Of a stretch of DNA of 64,000 nt, positions 8,719 to 16,793 are shown one piece after another. Numbering within the stretch: the stretch's first letter is position 1; each line of letters starts with the position of its first letter. Position numbers and translations under genes: made by a program. Below the pieces are notes generated by a model, which had not been told where the DNA came from, made no database searches, and worked only from the letters and a program-made list of their open reading frames with translations. Origin of the DNA: Pseudalkalibacillus sp. SCS-8 (GTDB lineage: Bacteria > Bacillota > Bacilli > Bacillales > Fictibacillaceae); contig NZ_CP143541.1 of the NCBI RefSeq assembly GCF_040126055.1, forward strand, positions 2,604,001 to 2,668,000, read 5' to 3'.

Positions 8719-9681
8719 TTATGTGTTTACGGATGTTACGCCTGGAGCTTTTTTGCGATACGAGTTTGCTGTTTCCTTTTGGGATTCAGCCGTTGATTTT
8801 TGAGTGTTAGGCTCTTTACTGCTGTCTTTTACAAGCAAGTAGATGACCACGAAATATCCGATGTAAGCCAAGATTTCTTCGATGGAAGGCATCGAGGAAT
8901 ATCCGAATAAGGCTTTCAAGAATATGCCGATTTCACCTGATAAGAGAGGCGCTACACCGTAATCCCTTAAATAGTGTGCATAATCGATCGGATGTTCAGG
9001 CAAGATGCTCGTCAAGTTATACGCATGAGGCATGATACTTCCGATGATCTTCAAGTCCTGCATCATCGAAATTGCCTGGACAAGTAAGCCAGCAGCGACA
9101 ACGACGATGAACGCTCCAGTTACCTTGAAGAATGTTTTCAATGGTACACGCATTGTTCCTTTGAAGAAGAGATGACAAACCACGATTGCGATAAGAACAC
9201 CGGAGATTGCTCCCCATCCGGTTATTGCTTTCTCAATATTCCCTCCTGTTATAGCAGCGAAGAAGAAGACTGTTTCGATTCCTTCTCTTAACACAACAAG
9301 GAACGTGTGGAAAACCATGCCGATGACGTTACCTGCCGTCAGATATCCATCCAGTTTCGATTCCATCTCACCCTTCAGGTTCCGGCTGTGCTTTGCCATC
9401 CAGAATACCATTTGGGTCAAGAGAACGGATGAAATCAACATAATTGAAATTTTCAAATACATTTCACTGCCCATCGCAGCAAACCCTGTGAATACCACTT
9501 GGAATAATAACGCTGCACCGAAACTTGCCAAAATTGCAAGACCGACACCGAGCCAAACATATTTCGTAAATTCCGGACGCTTGATGCGTTTTAGATAAGT
9601 TGTAATGATCCCCACAATGAGTAATGCTTCTAGTGCTTCACGAAATGTTATCAATAATGCTTGGATTTCTAAACTCGCCAT
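8719..9681 (-). CDS. FTR1/EfeU family iron permease
   Basis: 320-residue integral membrane iron transporter of the FTR1/EfeU (OFeT) family. Both hallmark iron-binding REXXE motifs are visible: REALEAL (residues 14-20) in the first helix and REGIETV (about residue 135) in the fourth. About seven transmembrane helices. The C-terminal tail of about 35 residues is hydrophilic and Ser/Thr/Lys-rich. It follows the exported 246-residue protein by about 29 bases in a unit with a perfect Fur box upstream. No EfeB-type peroxidase or canonical EfeO is present in the window, so the ferric/ferrous specificity is open. Confidence 0.88.
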   Translation of the reverse strand: MASLEIQALLITFREALEALLIVGIITTYLKRIKRPEFTKYVWLGVGLAILASFGAALLFQVVFTGFAAMGSEMYLKISIMLISSVLLTQMVFWMAKHSRNLKGEMESKLDGYLTAGNVIGMVFHTFLVVLREGIETVFFFAAITGGNIEKAITGWGAISGVLIAIVVCHLFFKGTMRVPLKTFFKVTGAFIVVVAAGLLVQAISMMQDLKIIGSIMPHAYNLTSILPEHPIDYAHYLRDYGVAPLLSGEIGIFLKALFGYSSMPSIEEILAYIGYFVVIYLLVKDSSKEPNTQKSTAESQKETANSYRKKAPGVTSVNT

Positions 9682-9710
9682 GTTGTCTCCCCCTGCCTCA
9701 CTTCGACTTG

Positions 9711-10451
9711 CTATCTTTTTCTACGAACGTACACGATGACTCCAACAATGATGATTAAGAGTATCAAGATCGGAAGCCAGTTTTTCAACTGGGCGTAATC
9801 CGTCCAAGTCTCTGTATTCTGACTTGTATCTTCATCGATCCCCTCACTGGCGTAATGGCCGACCTCCACACTTTCCAGATCGAAGAACTGCTTCAGATCT
9901 TCAAGTATTGTTTCTTTGCTTTCTGTGAAAGCATTCTCATCCGATTCTTGTTCACCTACACCGAACAATCCAGGATTTCCAAGAGCTTTCAATGCCTTCT
10001 CGAATTCATCCTTAAGTTCTGCGTCCATCTCGGCATTCTCATTCTGGATCGTAGGTGATAGAGCTTTATATGTAGCATTGGCTTTAGCCAGTAAGACTTT
10101 ATTTTTATCAACTTCATCAAACTTTTCTTCAATGGCATTCAGACGTCTTGAAATGTTCAATACGAGTACAGTTTGCATATGCTCGATAATCGTCTCTTTA
10201 TCTTCATCTTCGAATGCTTTCTCTACATCCTTGACGACTTCATCGCCCATGTGCAACCGAACTTCTTCTTCTATCGTCCCGAACACTTCTTCTGCTTTTC
10301 CAATTTGATCGTCATTCAAATAACCGACGATTTCTTCATAAGCAATTGCAACGGGTTCTTCACTAGGATCACCATATGAATAAGCCATGGCATCCATTGG
10401 TATCATCATCAGTATTGCAATCGCTAGTATCGCTTGAACGAATTTGTGCAT
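9711..10451 (-). CDS. Exported, C-terminally anchored FTR1 partner protein
   Basis: 246 residues: signal peptide (about 1-24, ending DAMA), an acidic all-helical ectodomain, and a C-terminal transmembrane helix (NWLPILILLIIIVGVIVYV) with a basic stop RRKR, so the body faces outside the cell. The ectodomain resembles one repeat of the lipoprotein at 14778-15968: an isoleucine/valine-rich helix, an Arg-rich turn, then AKANATYKALSPTIQ, comparable with AKAFYAALEGTVQ in the lipoprotein. Likely captures or hands iron to the adjacent FTR1 permease (inference from context and Fur control). The ATG at 10451 has GAAGGGAAG in front; the earlier ATG at 10469 overlaps that site. Confidence 0.65.
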   Translation of the reverse strand: MHKFVQAILAIAILMMIPMDAMAYSYGDPSEEPVAIAYEEIVGYLNDDQIGKAEEVFGTIEEEVRLHMGDEVVKDVEKAFEDEDKETIIEHMQTVLVLNISRRLNAIEEKFDEVDKNKVLLAKANATYKALSPTIQNENAEMDAELKDEFEKALKALGNPGLFGVGEQESDENAFTESKETILEDLKQFFDLESVEVGHYASEGIDEDTSQNTETWTDYAQLKNWLPILILLIIIVGVIVYVRRKR

Positions 10452-10475
10452 TATGAATCTTCCCTTCATCGTAAA

Positions 10476-10490
10476 TGATAATCATTATCA
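10476..10490 (-). promoter_or_regulatory. Fur box upstream of the FTR1 operon
   Basis: TGATAATCATTATCA is a perfect 7-1-7 Fur box, 25 bases before the start of the exported partner gene. It predicts repression by iron-loaded Fur. Confidence 0.9.
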
Positions 10491-10508
10491 GGATAAAAGT
10501 CAATAGAA

Positions 10509-11238
10509 TTATTGATATTGATTTTCAGTTAGCTCGTTTTCATAGGTCTTTCGAATTGGTTTTCTTTTCATTTCCTTATAAATCGCTGGGAGGACTGATG
10601 ACATGTACGCTTTGAACTTGATGAAGGATTGGCCTTTTGTACGAACCTGATAACGGATCGGAATCTCTTTCATTCGAAAGCCTTTACGGACCAGATTCAA
10701 GGTCAAAACTTGGGCATAATTATAGTCATGAATGATTTCTGCCTCGACCGTTGCTTTCCTGGAGAATGCCCGCATGCCGGATTGTCCATCATAGATCCAA
10801 CGTCTAAGGAGAATGGATTGAAGTAAAGTGAAAACATAGTTCCCTAGTCTTCTGTGTAATTTCATCCCCTTTATCGTACCCATAAACCGTGATCCCATCA
10901 CATAGTCTGCTTTTCCTTCTATGATTGGAGAAACCAGCTCTGGAATCTGATCGGCAGGGTACTCGTTATCGGCGTCAATCATTACGTTGATGTCTCCTCC
11001 AAGCTTCGCTGAAACGGCCAATCCTTCACGTACAGCTGCTCCTAAGCCCTGATTCTGTTTGAAGGAGCGGATATGATCCGCTCCTGCAGATTTTGCTATT
11101 TCTACGGTACGATCCGTAGATCCATCATCAATAATCAACACTTCTACCTTGATGAAATTCACGAGGGATACGATTGATGACCTCTTCAATCGATTTTTCT
11201 TCATTGTGTGCTGGTAAAAATACGATGATTTTCTTCAA
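10509..11238 (-). pseudogene. GT2 (DPM1-like) glycosyltransferase, frameshifted
   Basis: Family 2 glycosyltransferase of the dolichyl-phosphate-mannose-synthase-like group, expected to transfer a sugar from a nucleotide donor to polyprenyl phosphate. The N-terminal part, starting at a TTG at 11238 behind AGAGGGAG, reads MKKIIVFLPAHNEEKS and ends near 11133. The rest (VEVLIIDDGSTD, DADNEYP, GQSGMRAF) is in another frame from about 11135 on. One base too many, or two missing, in the CATCAAGGTAGAAG stretch separates them. The ATG at 11204 opens the second frame but yields a non-homologous N-terminus. The 5' end overlaps the phosphodiesterase gene by 38 bases. Either a recent mutation or a sequence error. 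Confidence 0.75.
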
Positions 11239-12715
11239 GATGCTCCCTCTTTTCTTTTGATGTCTGCTTCAGCCCTTTTCTCAAAACTTTTCCTCTGCTA
11301 TGACTAGGGAATGGTGCTCCTAATAAATGAGCGATAGTAGGGGCTACAGATACTAACGATTCCCGGTCTTCGACAACCCTACCCGACTGTACATGAGGAC
11401 CCCACATGAAGAATGGGACGAAACGTTCACCTTCATCCAGATGACCATGTCCTCCGATACCATCTGCTTGACCATGGTCCGCACAAATCATCAAGGTTGT
11501 GTTCTCCATTTTCCCTTCTGTCTCCAAGAACGTGACAAACTCTTCCACCAATTGATCGGCCTCTTCGATTTTTTGGATATATTCATCATAGAAAACGCCT
11601 TGGGAATGACCCGTTTGATCCGTACCGATCAATTGGGTGATAAACAGATCCGGATCCTCGTCTTTCATGATCTTCTTCGAGCGTTCAATGATATTACGAT
11701 CAGCGAGATCATTATGCATAACAGCGGTTACTGTATCGACATCTTTCCCAAGTGAGTCGACCAGGTGGGCAATCCCTAACAACCGCCCTTTCTTTCCGAT
11801 CTTCCTTAATGAATCAAAAATGCTTTCCACCTTAATTCCGAGTTTCCATACCATATTTGACGTGATTCCATGTTCATAAGGGTAAGTACCAGTAAACATT
11901 GAGGTGAAACATACGACTGTCCGAGCCGGATACACGGTTTCCATCTGCGTGAATTCGGTTCCTTCTTTTCGTAGCTTATCCAAGAACGGTGTATTCGCTT
12001 CATAGAACCGTTCCTTTCTCATCCCGTCAATGACAATGACAATCACCTTGTCCGACAAACCATTGCTTTCCGGTTCGTTTTCATGAGTATACGATTCATA
12101 CATTTTCGGTTTCCAGTCGAACAAATTACGGTGTAATACTAAGGTGAACAGCCATAAACCGATCAGGAATATCGCTGGAGCAGCAAACCCCTGCAAATCG
12201 ATTGGTCCAGAGCGATCAATCGATTGATACATCAAATTCCAAAAGGATAGAATCAAAGCGATTTTCGGTAATTGTTCCTGGGCATTTCCACTCGTCGAAT
12301 CACTGTTTTTCAATACTAATTTCCAGAAACGGGTGAAATTCAACCAACTCGTCCCGATCCGCAAATGATAATAGAAGGTTCCCCAGAAAAAAACGGTGAA
12401 AAAGAAATAAAGCCCAGTTGCAAATAACAGAAGGGGAACATTCAAAGCCGGCCAAATCACAACAAAAATAACCATCGGAATCCATAAATAATTACGTAAC
12501 ATCAACGGAAAATCGTAACGGAAAAATAGAACCAATAAAGGAATTGTCAGCAATAGACTTATGGAGCCTTGAATCCAGAAGTTTACGTCTGACCACGATG
12601 GTAGGTTGTAAAGAAGGAGTGTCCCTAATACGAATATTGGGGTGAACGGTTTACCCTCGTTTAATAAATTCCAACACCGCGCCGCAATTTTTTCAAACCT
12701 TGATGCCTTTTTCAT
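11201..12715 (-). CDS. Membrane-anchored alkaline phosphatase superfamily phosphodiesterase
   Basis: 504 residues: several N-terminal transmembrane helices (about residues 25-205), then a type I phosphodiesterase/nucleotide pyrophosphatase domain. Metal and nucleophile motifs are present: VIVIDGMRKE (Asp), YPARTVVCFTSMF (Thr nucleophile), IGTDQTGHSQG, CADHGQADGIGGHGH. Probably hydrolyses a phosphodiester in an envelope lipid or polymer; the substrate is unknown. The ATG at 12715 overlaps the stop of the flippase-like gene as ATGA and has GGAG nine bases ahead, so the longer frame from 12760 is rejected. Part of the four-gene overlapping cluster. Confidence 0.75.
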   Translation of the reverse strand: MKKASRFEKIAARCWNLLNEGKPFTPIFVLGTLLLYNLPSWSDVNFWIQGSISLLLTIPLLVLFFRYDFPLMLRNYLWIPMVIFVVIWPALNVPLLLFATGLYFFFTVFFWGTFYYHLRIGTSWLNFTRFWKLVLKNSDSTSGNAQEQLPKIALILSFWNLMYQSIDRSGPIDLQGFAAPAIFLIGLWLFTLVLHRNLFDWKPKMYESYTHENEPESNGLSDKVIVIVIDGMRKERFYEANTPFLDKLRKEGTEFTQMETVYPARTVVCFTSMFTGTYPYEHGITSNMVWKLGIKVESIFDSLRKIGKKGRLLGIAHLVDSLGKDVDTVTAVMHNDLADRNIIERSKKIMKDEDPDLFITQLIGTDQTGHSQGVFYDEYIQKIEEADQLVEEFVTFLETEGKMENTTLMICADHGQADGIGGHGHLDEGERFVPFFMWGPHVQSGRVVEDRESLVSVAPTIAHLLGAPFPSHSRGKVLRKGLKQTSKEKREHLEENHRIFTSTQ

Positions 12716-13629
12716 GAGTGTTCTCCTTTCTTTCGTATCCATCCCTTTAGAGAAGCCCAAGGAATCGGGGTCCAGATGACAAGAATGATCCCTATGATGA
12801 ATGACAGGATGAATTTATACAGATGAGTTAGAAGTGCTAACGTATATCCCGTCTTCAGGCTGATACCGAGGAAGAGAAGCACACCAGTCATCACGCTTTC
12901 ATACGTCCCCAACCCTCCGGGAGTGAAATGGAATACTTGACCAGCGATGGTCACACTATTCGCCCATACACTTTTGAAAAAAGATAGTCCTTCTGAGAAT
13001 AGGTTCGATACTTCATACAGGACGATACCTTCCAATATCCAGCTCATGCCTGAAATACTAATAATGAGCAATGACCTTCTCCACCCTAATTGGATCAAGT
13101 GGTCAATGCCTTTCCTGATCCAAATGAAACGAGATCGGTAAATCCACGCAAACCACATTCCGATTCCTAAGCAGGCAACAATTAAGAAGAAAATCAGGCT
13201 GGAGATATGATAGCCAAAATAAAATGCGCCAAAAAGAGCAATGCTCCCTAGGATGATCAGGTCCAAGCTACGTAAAGCAACAACAGAAAATAAAGACTGT
13301 CTATAGGTTATATCATGATGTGTGGTAACCACTCCGGCACGAATCAAATCACCGGCTTTAATGGGAAGGATGTGATTCATGACAAAGCTATAAAAGATAC
13401 CAATCATCCCCCACTTCAACGAAATCGTATCCATTAATGAGAGTCGCCAAGCAATTGCACGTAACACAAATGCAAGACAATAGACGACCGTTATCATGAT
13501 AACAGTCATCCAGTGGAATGAAGGAATGACAGCAGCCCTCATGTCTTCCAAATCTATAACCCAAATTGAAACCGTTATGAACAAGAGGAGGAACGATACT
13601 CTGAAGAATAGCTTCAATGAACGACTCAT
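12712..13629 (-). CDS. Flippase-like membrane protein (LPG synthase TM / YbhN family)
   Basis: 305 residues with about eight transmembrane helices, of the UPF0104 / lysylphosphatidylglycerol synthase transmembrane-domain family. The family stretches LPIKAGDLIRA and FHFTPGGLGTYESVMTG are clear. Members lacking the synthase domain are thought to flip lipids or lipid-linked sugars. Start ATGA overlaps the end of the epimerase gene, and its own end overlaps the phosphodiesterase start, so translation is probably coupled along the cluster. Confidence 0.75.
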   Translation of the reverse strand: MSRSLKLFFRVSFLLLFITVSIWVIDLEDMRAAVIPSFHWMTVIMITVVYCLAFVLRAIAWRLSLMDTISLKWGMIGIFYSFVMNHILPIKAGDLIRAGVVTTHHDITYRQSLFSVVALRSLDLIILGSIALFGAFYFGYHISSLIFFLIVACLGIGMWFAWIYRSRFIWIRKGIDHLIQLGWRRSLLIISISGMSWILEGIVLYEVSNLFSEGLSFFKSVWANSVTIAGQVFHFTPGGLGTYESVMTGVLLFLGISLKTGYTLALLTHLYKFILSFIIGIILVIWTPIPWASLKGWIRKKGEHS

Positions 13630-14570
13630 CGATTAATCGACCGGGCCCACTGGATGGTCCGTCCAATTCCCTCTTCAATACCGATTTTCGGAACGTAATC
13701 CAATTTCGCACGTGCATGAGACAAATCAGCCCAAGTCATCTTCACATCTCCTTTTCGCCAAGGGCGTTCGATGACTTCCATGTCTGGAAAATGGCTTTTG
13801 AACACAGATAGAAGTTCCTTCATCGATACAGGGTTTCCAGAACCTATATTGAAAGTGTCATAAGCATGGTCGGAAGTAAGCGTTCGCATGATTCCCTCTA
13901 TACAATCATCGATATAGGTGTAATCCCGAGCACTTTCCATACTGAAAATTTCGATAGGCTGCTGCGCCAACAAACGTTCTGTGAATTTTGGTATCGCCAT
14001 ATCCGGCCTCCCCCAAGGACCATAAACGGTAAACAGTCTAAGGATAGAAAGCCTGAAACCATATAGCTTATGGAATGCATGACAGAAGGATTCAGCCCCG
14101 GCTTTTGCGGCAGCATATGGCGACTCGACTTCACCGATTTTCATCCTTTCATGGAAGGCTCCCGATTCTATATTTCCATAAACAGATGAGGAGGAGGCGA
14201 ATAGGACATGCTTGACACCATTTTCCCCGGAAGCCTTAAGGACGTTAACGGTAGCTTTAATATCATAGTCCAGATAAGGGAGCGGTTTCTCAACAGAATA
14301 GGACACACCGGGTAATGCTGCCAGATGAACCACTGTGTCAAAGGTATGATGCTTAAATACTTCCATCACCGCATTCTCATCCCTTACGTCTACATTCAAA
14401 AATGTATAGGTTCCGCTTTTCTTTATTTCCTGCAAATGCATTTGTTTTCGTTCAATCGAATAATAGGGATCCAGGTTATCAATGATGGTAACGTCGTGTA
14501 AGTCATCGATTAATCTTCTGCTGAGATGACTCCCGATAAAGCCTGCTCCCCCTGTAATTGCAATCCTCAA
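13626..14570 (-). CDS. NAD-dependent nucleotide-sugar epimerase/dehydratase
   Basis: 314-residue extended SDR protein. N-terminal NAD motif GGAGFIGSH (residues 7-15), active-site Ser/Thr region FASSSSVYGN, and YAAAK with the catalytic Tyr and Lys near residues 152-156. Overall closest to UDP-glucuronate or UDP-glucose 4-epimerases (RLFTVYGPWGRPDMA, RDYTYIDD). It would supply a sugar nucleotide for the downstream glycosyltransferases. First gene of the overlapping cluster epimerase, flippase-like, phosphodiesterase, GT2. Exact substrate not determinable. Confidence 0.82.
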   Translation of the reverse strand: MRIAITGGAGFIGSHLSRRLIDDLHDVTIIDNLDPYYSIERKQMHLQEIKKSGTYTFLNVDVRDENAVMEVFKHHTFDTVVHLAALPGVSYSVEKPLPYLDYDIKATVNVLKASGENGVKHVLFASSSSVYGNIESGAFHERMKIGEVESPYAAAKAGAESFCHAFHKLYGFRLSILRLFTVYGPWGRPDMAIPKFTERLLAQQPIEIFSMESARDYTYIDDCIEGIMRTLTSDHAYDTFNIGSGNPVSMKELLSVFKSHFPDMEVIERPWRKGDVKMTWADLSHARAKLDYVPKIGIEEGIGRTIQWARSINR

Positions 14571-14673
14571 CTAACTCAACAACTTTCTATATCATTCTGC
14601 TAAAAATTCATACTGTACCATTATAGTATACCTTCAGTTAATTGAAATATTGAAAGTGCTCAACATAACGAAA

Positions 14674-14730
14674 GTGCCGACAGCGTCTGTCATCTAAGCA
14701 GATCCCCTTAGATGACAGCGTGTCCGACAC
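14674..14730. repeat. Long imperfect inverted repeat
   Basis: Arms of about 24 bases share CTGTCATCTAAG and GTG(C/T)CG, around an 8-base loop. No clear T run on either side, so it is either a weak terminator after the lipoprotein gene or a palindromic element. It fills most of the gap to the epimerase gene. Confidence 0.6.
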
Positions 14731-14777
14731 TTGTGAGTAAGCCCTATTTTAAGCTCGATTACATTTTCATAATGGTC

Positions 14778-15968
14778 TTATTTCGTTAGACCGTTCAATG
14801 TTTCTTCGATAGAAGAAAGGATTTCTTTCGCTTTTTCTTGATCATCTGCTTCTACAGCAGCAATGTAATCTTCAGCTTGCTTATGAAGTTCATTGTATTT
14901 CTCTTCACCTAAGTCTGCTTTAAGATCCGTTTCAAGAATCTCGATGAACAATGCACCTTCAAGAGCTGTGATCATTGACTTATCTTCGCCCCAATACTCT
15001 TGGCTCTCTTCATATTCGTGAAGGGCTACCTTAGAGAATCCGCTGACGAATGCATCGTTGATTGCTTCAGGATCCAGTGCGGTAACATCACTTTCAAGGT
15101 TGAATTGGGATTCGATCAATTCTGCTTCTTCCGTTGCATATTTTTCTAGGTAGGATTTGATGGATTGATAGAATGCCCAACCTTCTGCTTGCTCTACGCG
15201 AGCCTCTTCAGGATTTTCCTTCGCTTCTTTTGCTGCTTTGAATGCATAACCATGTGGGTCAGCACCTGCTGCTAGGTAGAATGTACGCATCAACGTCTTG
15301 TCAACGACTTGCTTCCCAAGTTGGAATGCCAATTCATCGTCGTTCTCCACAGCTTTTTCCATTTCTGCAAATCCACCTTGGATCTTTTCTGCCATCTTTG
15401 TGGAGTAAGCTGAATCACGTTTTTGAACGGTTCCTTCTAGAGCAGCGTAAAATGCTTTCGCTTCTTCAAGCTCTTCCTTCACTTCTTCCTTCTCTCCCCA
15501 ATGCTCTTTGATTTCAATGAATTCGTGACGCATTGTATCGAAGAAGGCTTTTTGCATCAATTTATCAAAAATTTGCTTGACAACATATCCATCAAGATCA
15601 CCTGATTTACCAGCCTCTAATGCTGTAGTGATTTGTTGGTCCATTGACGTTTCAAATTCACCATCACGCTTTTTCACTAGAGCTTGCAGGTCATTCTTGT
15701 AAAGCTCAGTGACCTTGTCGTAATCGACTTCTTTATCTTCTTTTGCTTTTGCTAATTCATCTGTACCAGTTTTATAAGATTCGACCATTGCAGCAATCTG
15801 TTCAGATGCAGATTTTTCAGCTGTATCATTTTCGACCTGTTCGTTATTTTCATTCTTGTTCTCTTCTGCTTGCTTATTATCTTCTTTTTCAGCATCTTGT
15901 CCGCAAGCTGAAAGCATCAAGCTTAAGGCTAGGAAGCCACTTGTAAATAATTTGAATTTCTTTGACAT
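14778..15968 (-). CDS. Fur-controlled helical-repeat lipoprotein
   Basis: 396-residue lipoprotein: signal peptide with lipobox LSAC (lipidated Cys22), an acidic Asn/Glu/Lys linker to about residue 50, then an all-helical acidic body. The body looks like about three copies of a roughly 90-residue module; compare AKAFYAALEGTVQKRD (about 170-185) and AEGWAFYQSIKSYL, and the RHEFIEIKEHW and LHEYEESQEYW stretches. The module also resembles the ectodomain of the FTR1 partner at 9711-10451. Two Fur boxes at its promoter point to an iron-uptake role, perhaps as iron-binding protein for the FTR1 permease. It is not recognisable as EfeO by eye. ATG at 15968 follows GGGGGT; the 5-codon-longer TTG frame has no site. 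Confidence 0.7.
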   Translation of the reverse strand: MSKKFKLFTSGFLALSLMLSACGQDAEKEDNKQAEENKNENNEQVENDTAEKSASEQIAAMVESYKTGTDELAKAKEDKEVDYDKVTELYKNDLQALVKKRDGEFETSMDQQITTALEAGKSGDLDGYVVKQIFDKLMQKAFFDTMRHEFIEIKEHWGEKEEVKEELEEAKAFYAALEGTVQKRDSAYSTKMAEKIQGGFAEMEKAVENDDELAFQLGKQVVDKTLMRTFYLAAGADPHGYAFKAAKEAKENPEEARVEQAEGWAFYQSIKSYLEKYATEEAELIESQFNLESDVTALDPEAINDAFVSGFSKVALHEYEESQEYWGEDKSMITALEGALFIEILETDLKADLGEEKYNELHKQAEDYIAAVEADDQEKAKEILSSIEETLNGLTK

Positions 15969-16004
15969 ATTCTGTACCCCCAAATGTATGTAATGTATTG
16001 AGAA

Positions 16005-16019
16005 TGATAATGATTATCA
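16005..16019 (-). promoter_or_regulatory. Fur box 1 of the lipoprotein gene
   Basis: TGATAATGATTATCA, a perfect 7-1-7 Fur box located just downstream of the predicted transcription start, 37 bases before the ATG. Confidence 0.9.
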
Positions 16020-16038
16020 TTTCTGATCTCCGTTTTGT

Positions 16039-16067
16039 ATTATATCGATAATGATTCTCAACGTCAA
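16039..16067 (-). promoter_or_regulatory. Sigma-A promoter with a second Fur box in its spacer
   Basis: Minus strand: TTGACG (16062-16067), exactly 17 bases, TATAAT (16039-16044). A second Fur box (GAGAATCATTATCG type, 16046-16060) fills the spacer. With box 1 this predicts tight iron repression. Confidence 0.88.
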
Positions 16068-16154
16068 TAGCGTTTTCACTTTTTCTTCATATGCGAATAT
16101 TTTCCATTTTAAAAAGGTGCTTTTTTAAAAGTGGAGGCTTTGTTAAAAGTAAAA

Positions 16155-16210
16155 AGCTTTAGGCGGACGCTTTCCGCGGGCGCAACACTGGAGTCGCCGC
16201 CTTACACTTC
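16155..16210. repeat. Dispersed repeat element, internally deleted copy
   Basis: 56 bp containing the left end GGCGGACGCTTTCCGCGGGC joined almost directly to the right end TGGAGTCGCCGCCTTAC. Compared with the copy at 8473-8647, about 120 central bases are missing. It lies in the 336-base gap between trxA and the Fur-controlled promoter. Confidence 0.75.
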
Positions 16211-16253
16211 CATTTTCAAAAATATCAACTAAAAGCTAACAAGGCCAAAACGT

Positions 16254-16287
16254 AAAAAAAGCTGGCTCCCTAAAGGGAGCCAGCTTC
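16254..16287 (-). terminator. Terminator of trxA
   Basis: Minus-strand stem GCTGGCTCCCT paired with AGGGAGCCAGC, followed by seven T. Confidence 0.92.
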
Positions 16288-16305
16288 ACTACGATCTAAA
16301 ATCGA

Positions 16306-16620
16306 TTATTGATGCTTGTTGATCAATTCTACAAGTGCTTCTTTTGGTTGGAAACCGACCACTTGATCGACAACCTCACCATTTTTGAAGAGCATAAGTG
16401 TTGGGATACTCATAACGCCGTACTTACCAGCTGTTTCTTGGTTTTCGTCGACATCCAATTTAACAATCTTCACTTTATCGTTCATTTCGTTATCAATCTC
16501 TTCTAGGACTGGTGCAATCATTTTACAAGGTCCGCACCAAGGTGCCCAAAAGTCAGCTAGAACGAGACCTTCGCTCGTTTCCGTACTGAAATTTTGGTCT
16601 GTTACATGTGAAATAGCCAT
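16306..16620 (-). CDS. trxA: Thioredoxin
   Basis: 104-residue cytoplasmic disulfide reductant serving ribonucleotide reductase, PAPS reductase and protein repair. Active site [10 protein letters not shown] at residues 25-34 and the cis-proline stretch SIPTLMLF are intact. Length equals B. subtilis TrxA. TTAGGAGGAGGC precedes the ATG. Stands alone between terminators, after the etfA terminator. Confidence 0.97.
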   Translation of the reverse strand: MAISHVTDQNFSTETSEGLVLADFWAPWCGPCKMIAPVLEEIDNEMNDKVKIVKLDVDENQETAGKYGVMSIPTLMLFKNGEVVDQVVGFQPKEALVELINKHQ

Positions 16621-16744
16621 TTTATTGCCTCCTCCTAATCTTCACTTACAATGCAAAGTATACCACCATGGAAATCAACTTCCTAACAATTTGCTTCAGT
16701 GGTAGCATACCCTTTTTGAAAAAACCTCACACATCATATTGGCA

Positions 16745-16777
16745 TCAAAATAGAGCTGACCATCATACAAGGTCAGC
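16745..16777 (-). terminator. Terminator of the fadR-fadB-etfBA operon
   Basis: Stem GCTGACC paired with GGTCAGC followed by TCTATTTT on the minus strand, about 17 bases after the etfA stop. Confidence 0.7.
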
Positions 16778-16793
16778 CCCACTTCAGTTGTTC

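Noticed and set aside
11001..11204. ATG at 11204 as the real start of the GT2 gene
   Set aside because: The first 19 or so residues (MKKNRLKRSS...) show no GT2 similarity, whereas the other frame encodes the conserved FLPAHNEE segment, so a frameshift explains the data better.
14778..15968. Naming the lipoprotein EfeO or EfeM
   Set aside because: It has Fur boxes and a lipobox, but I cannot identify the EfeO cupredoxin domain or a clear imelysin motif, so only its context is stated.
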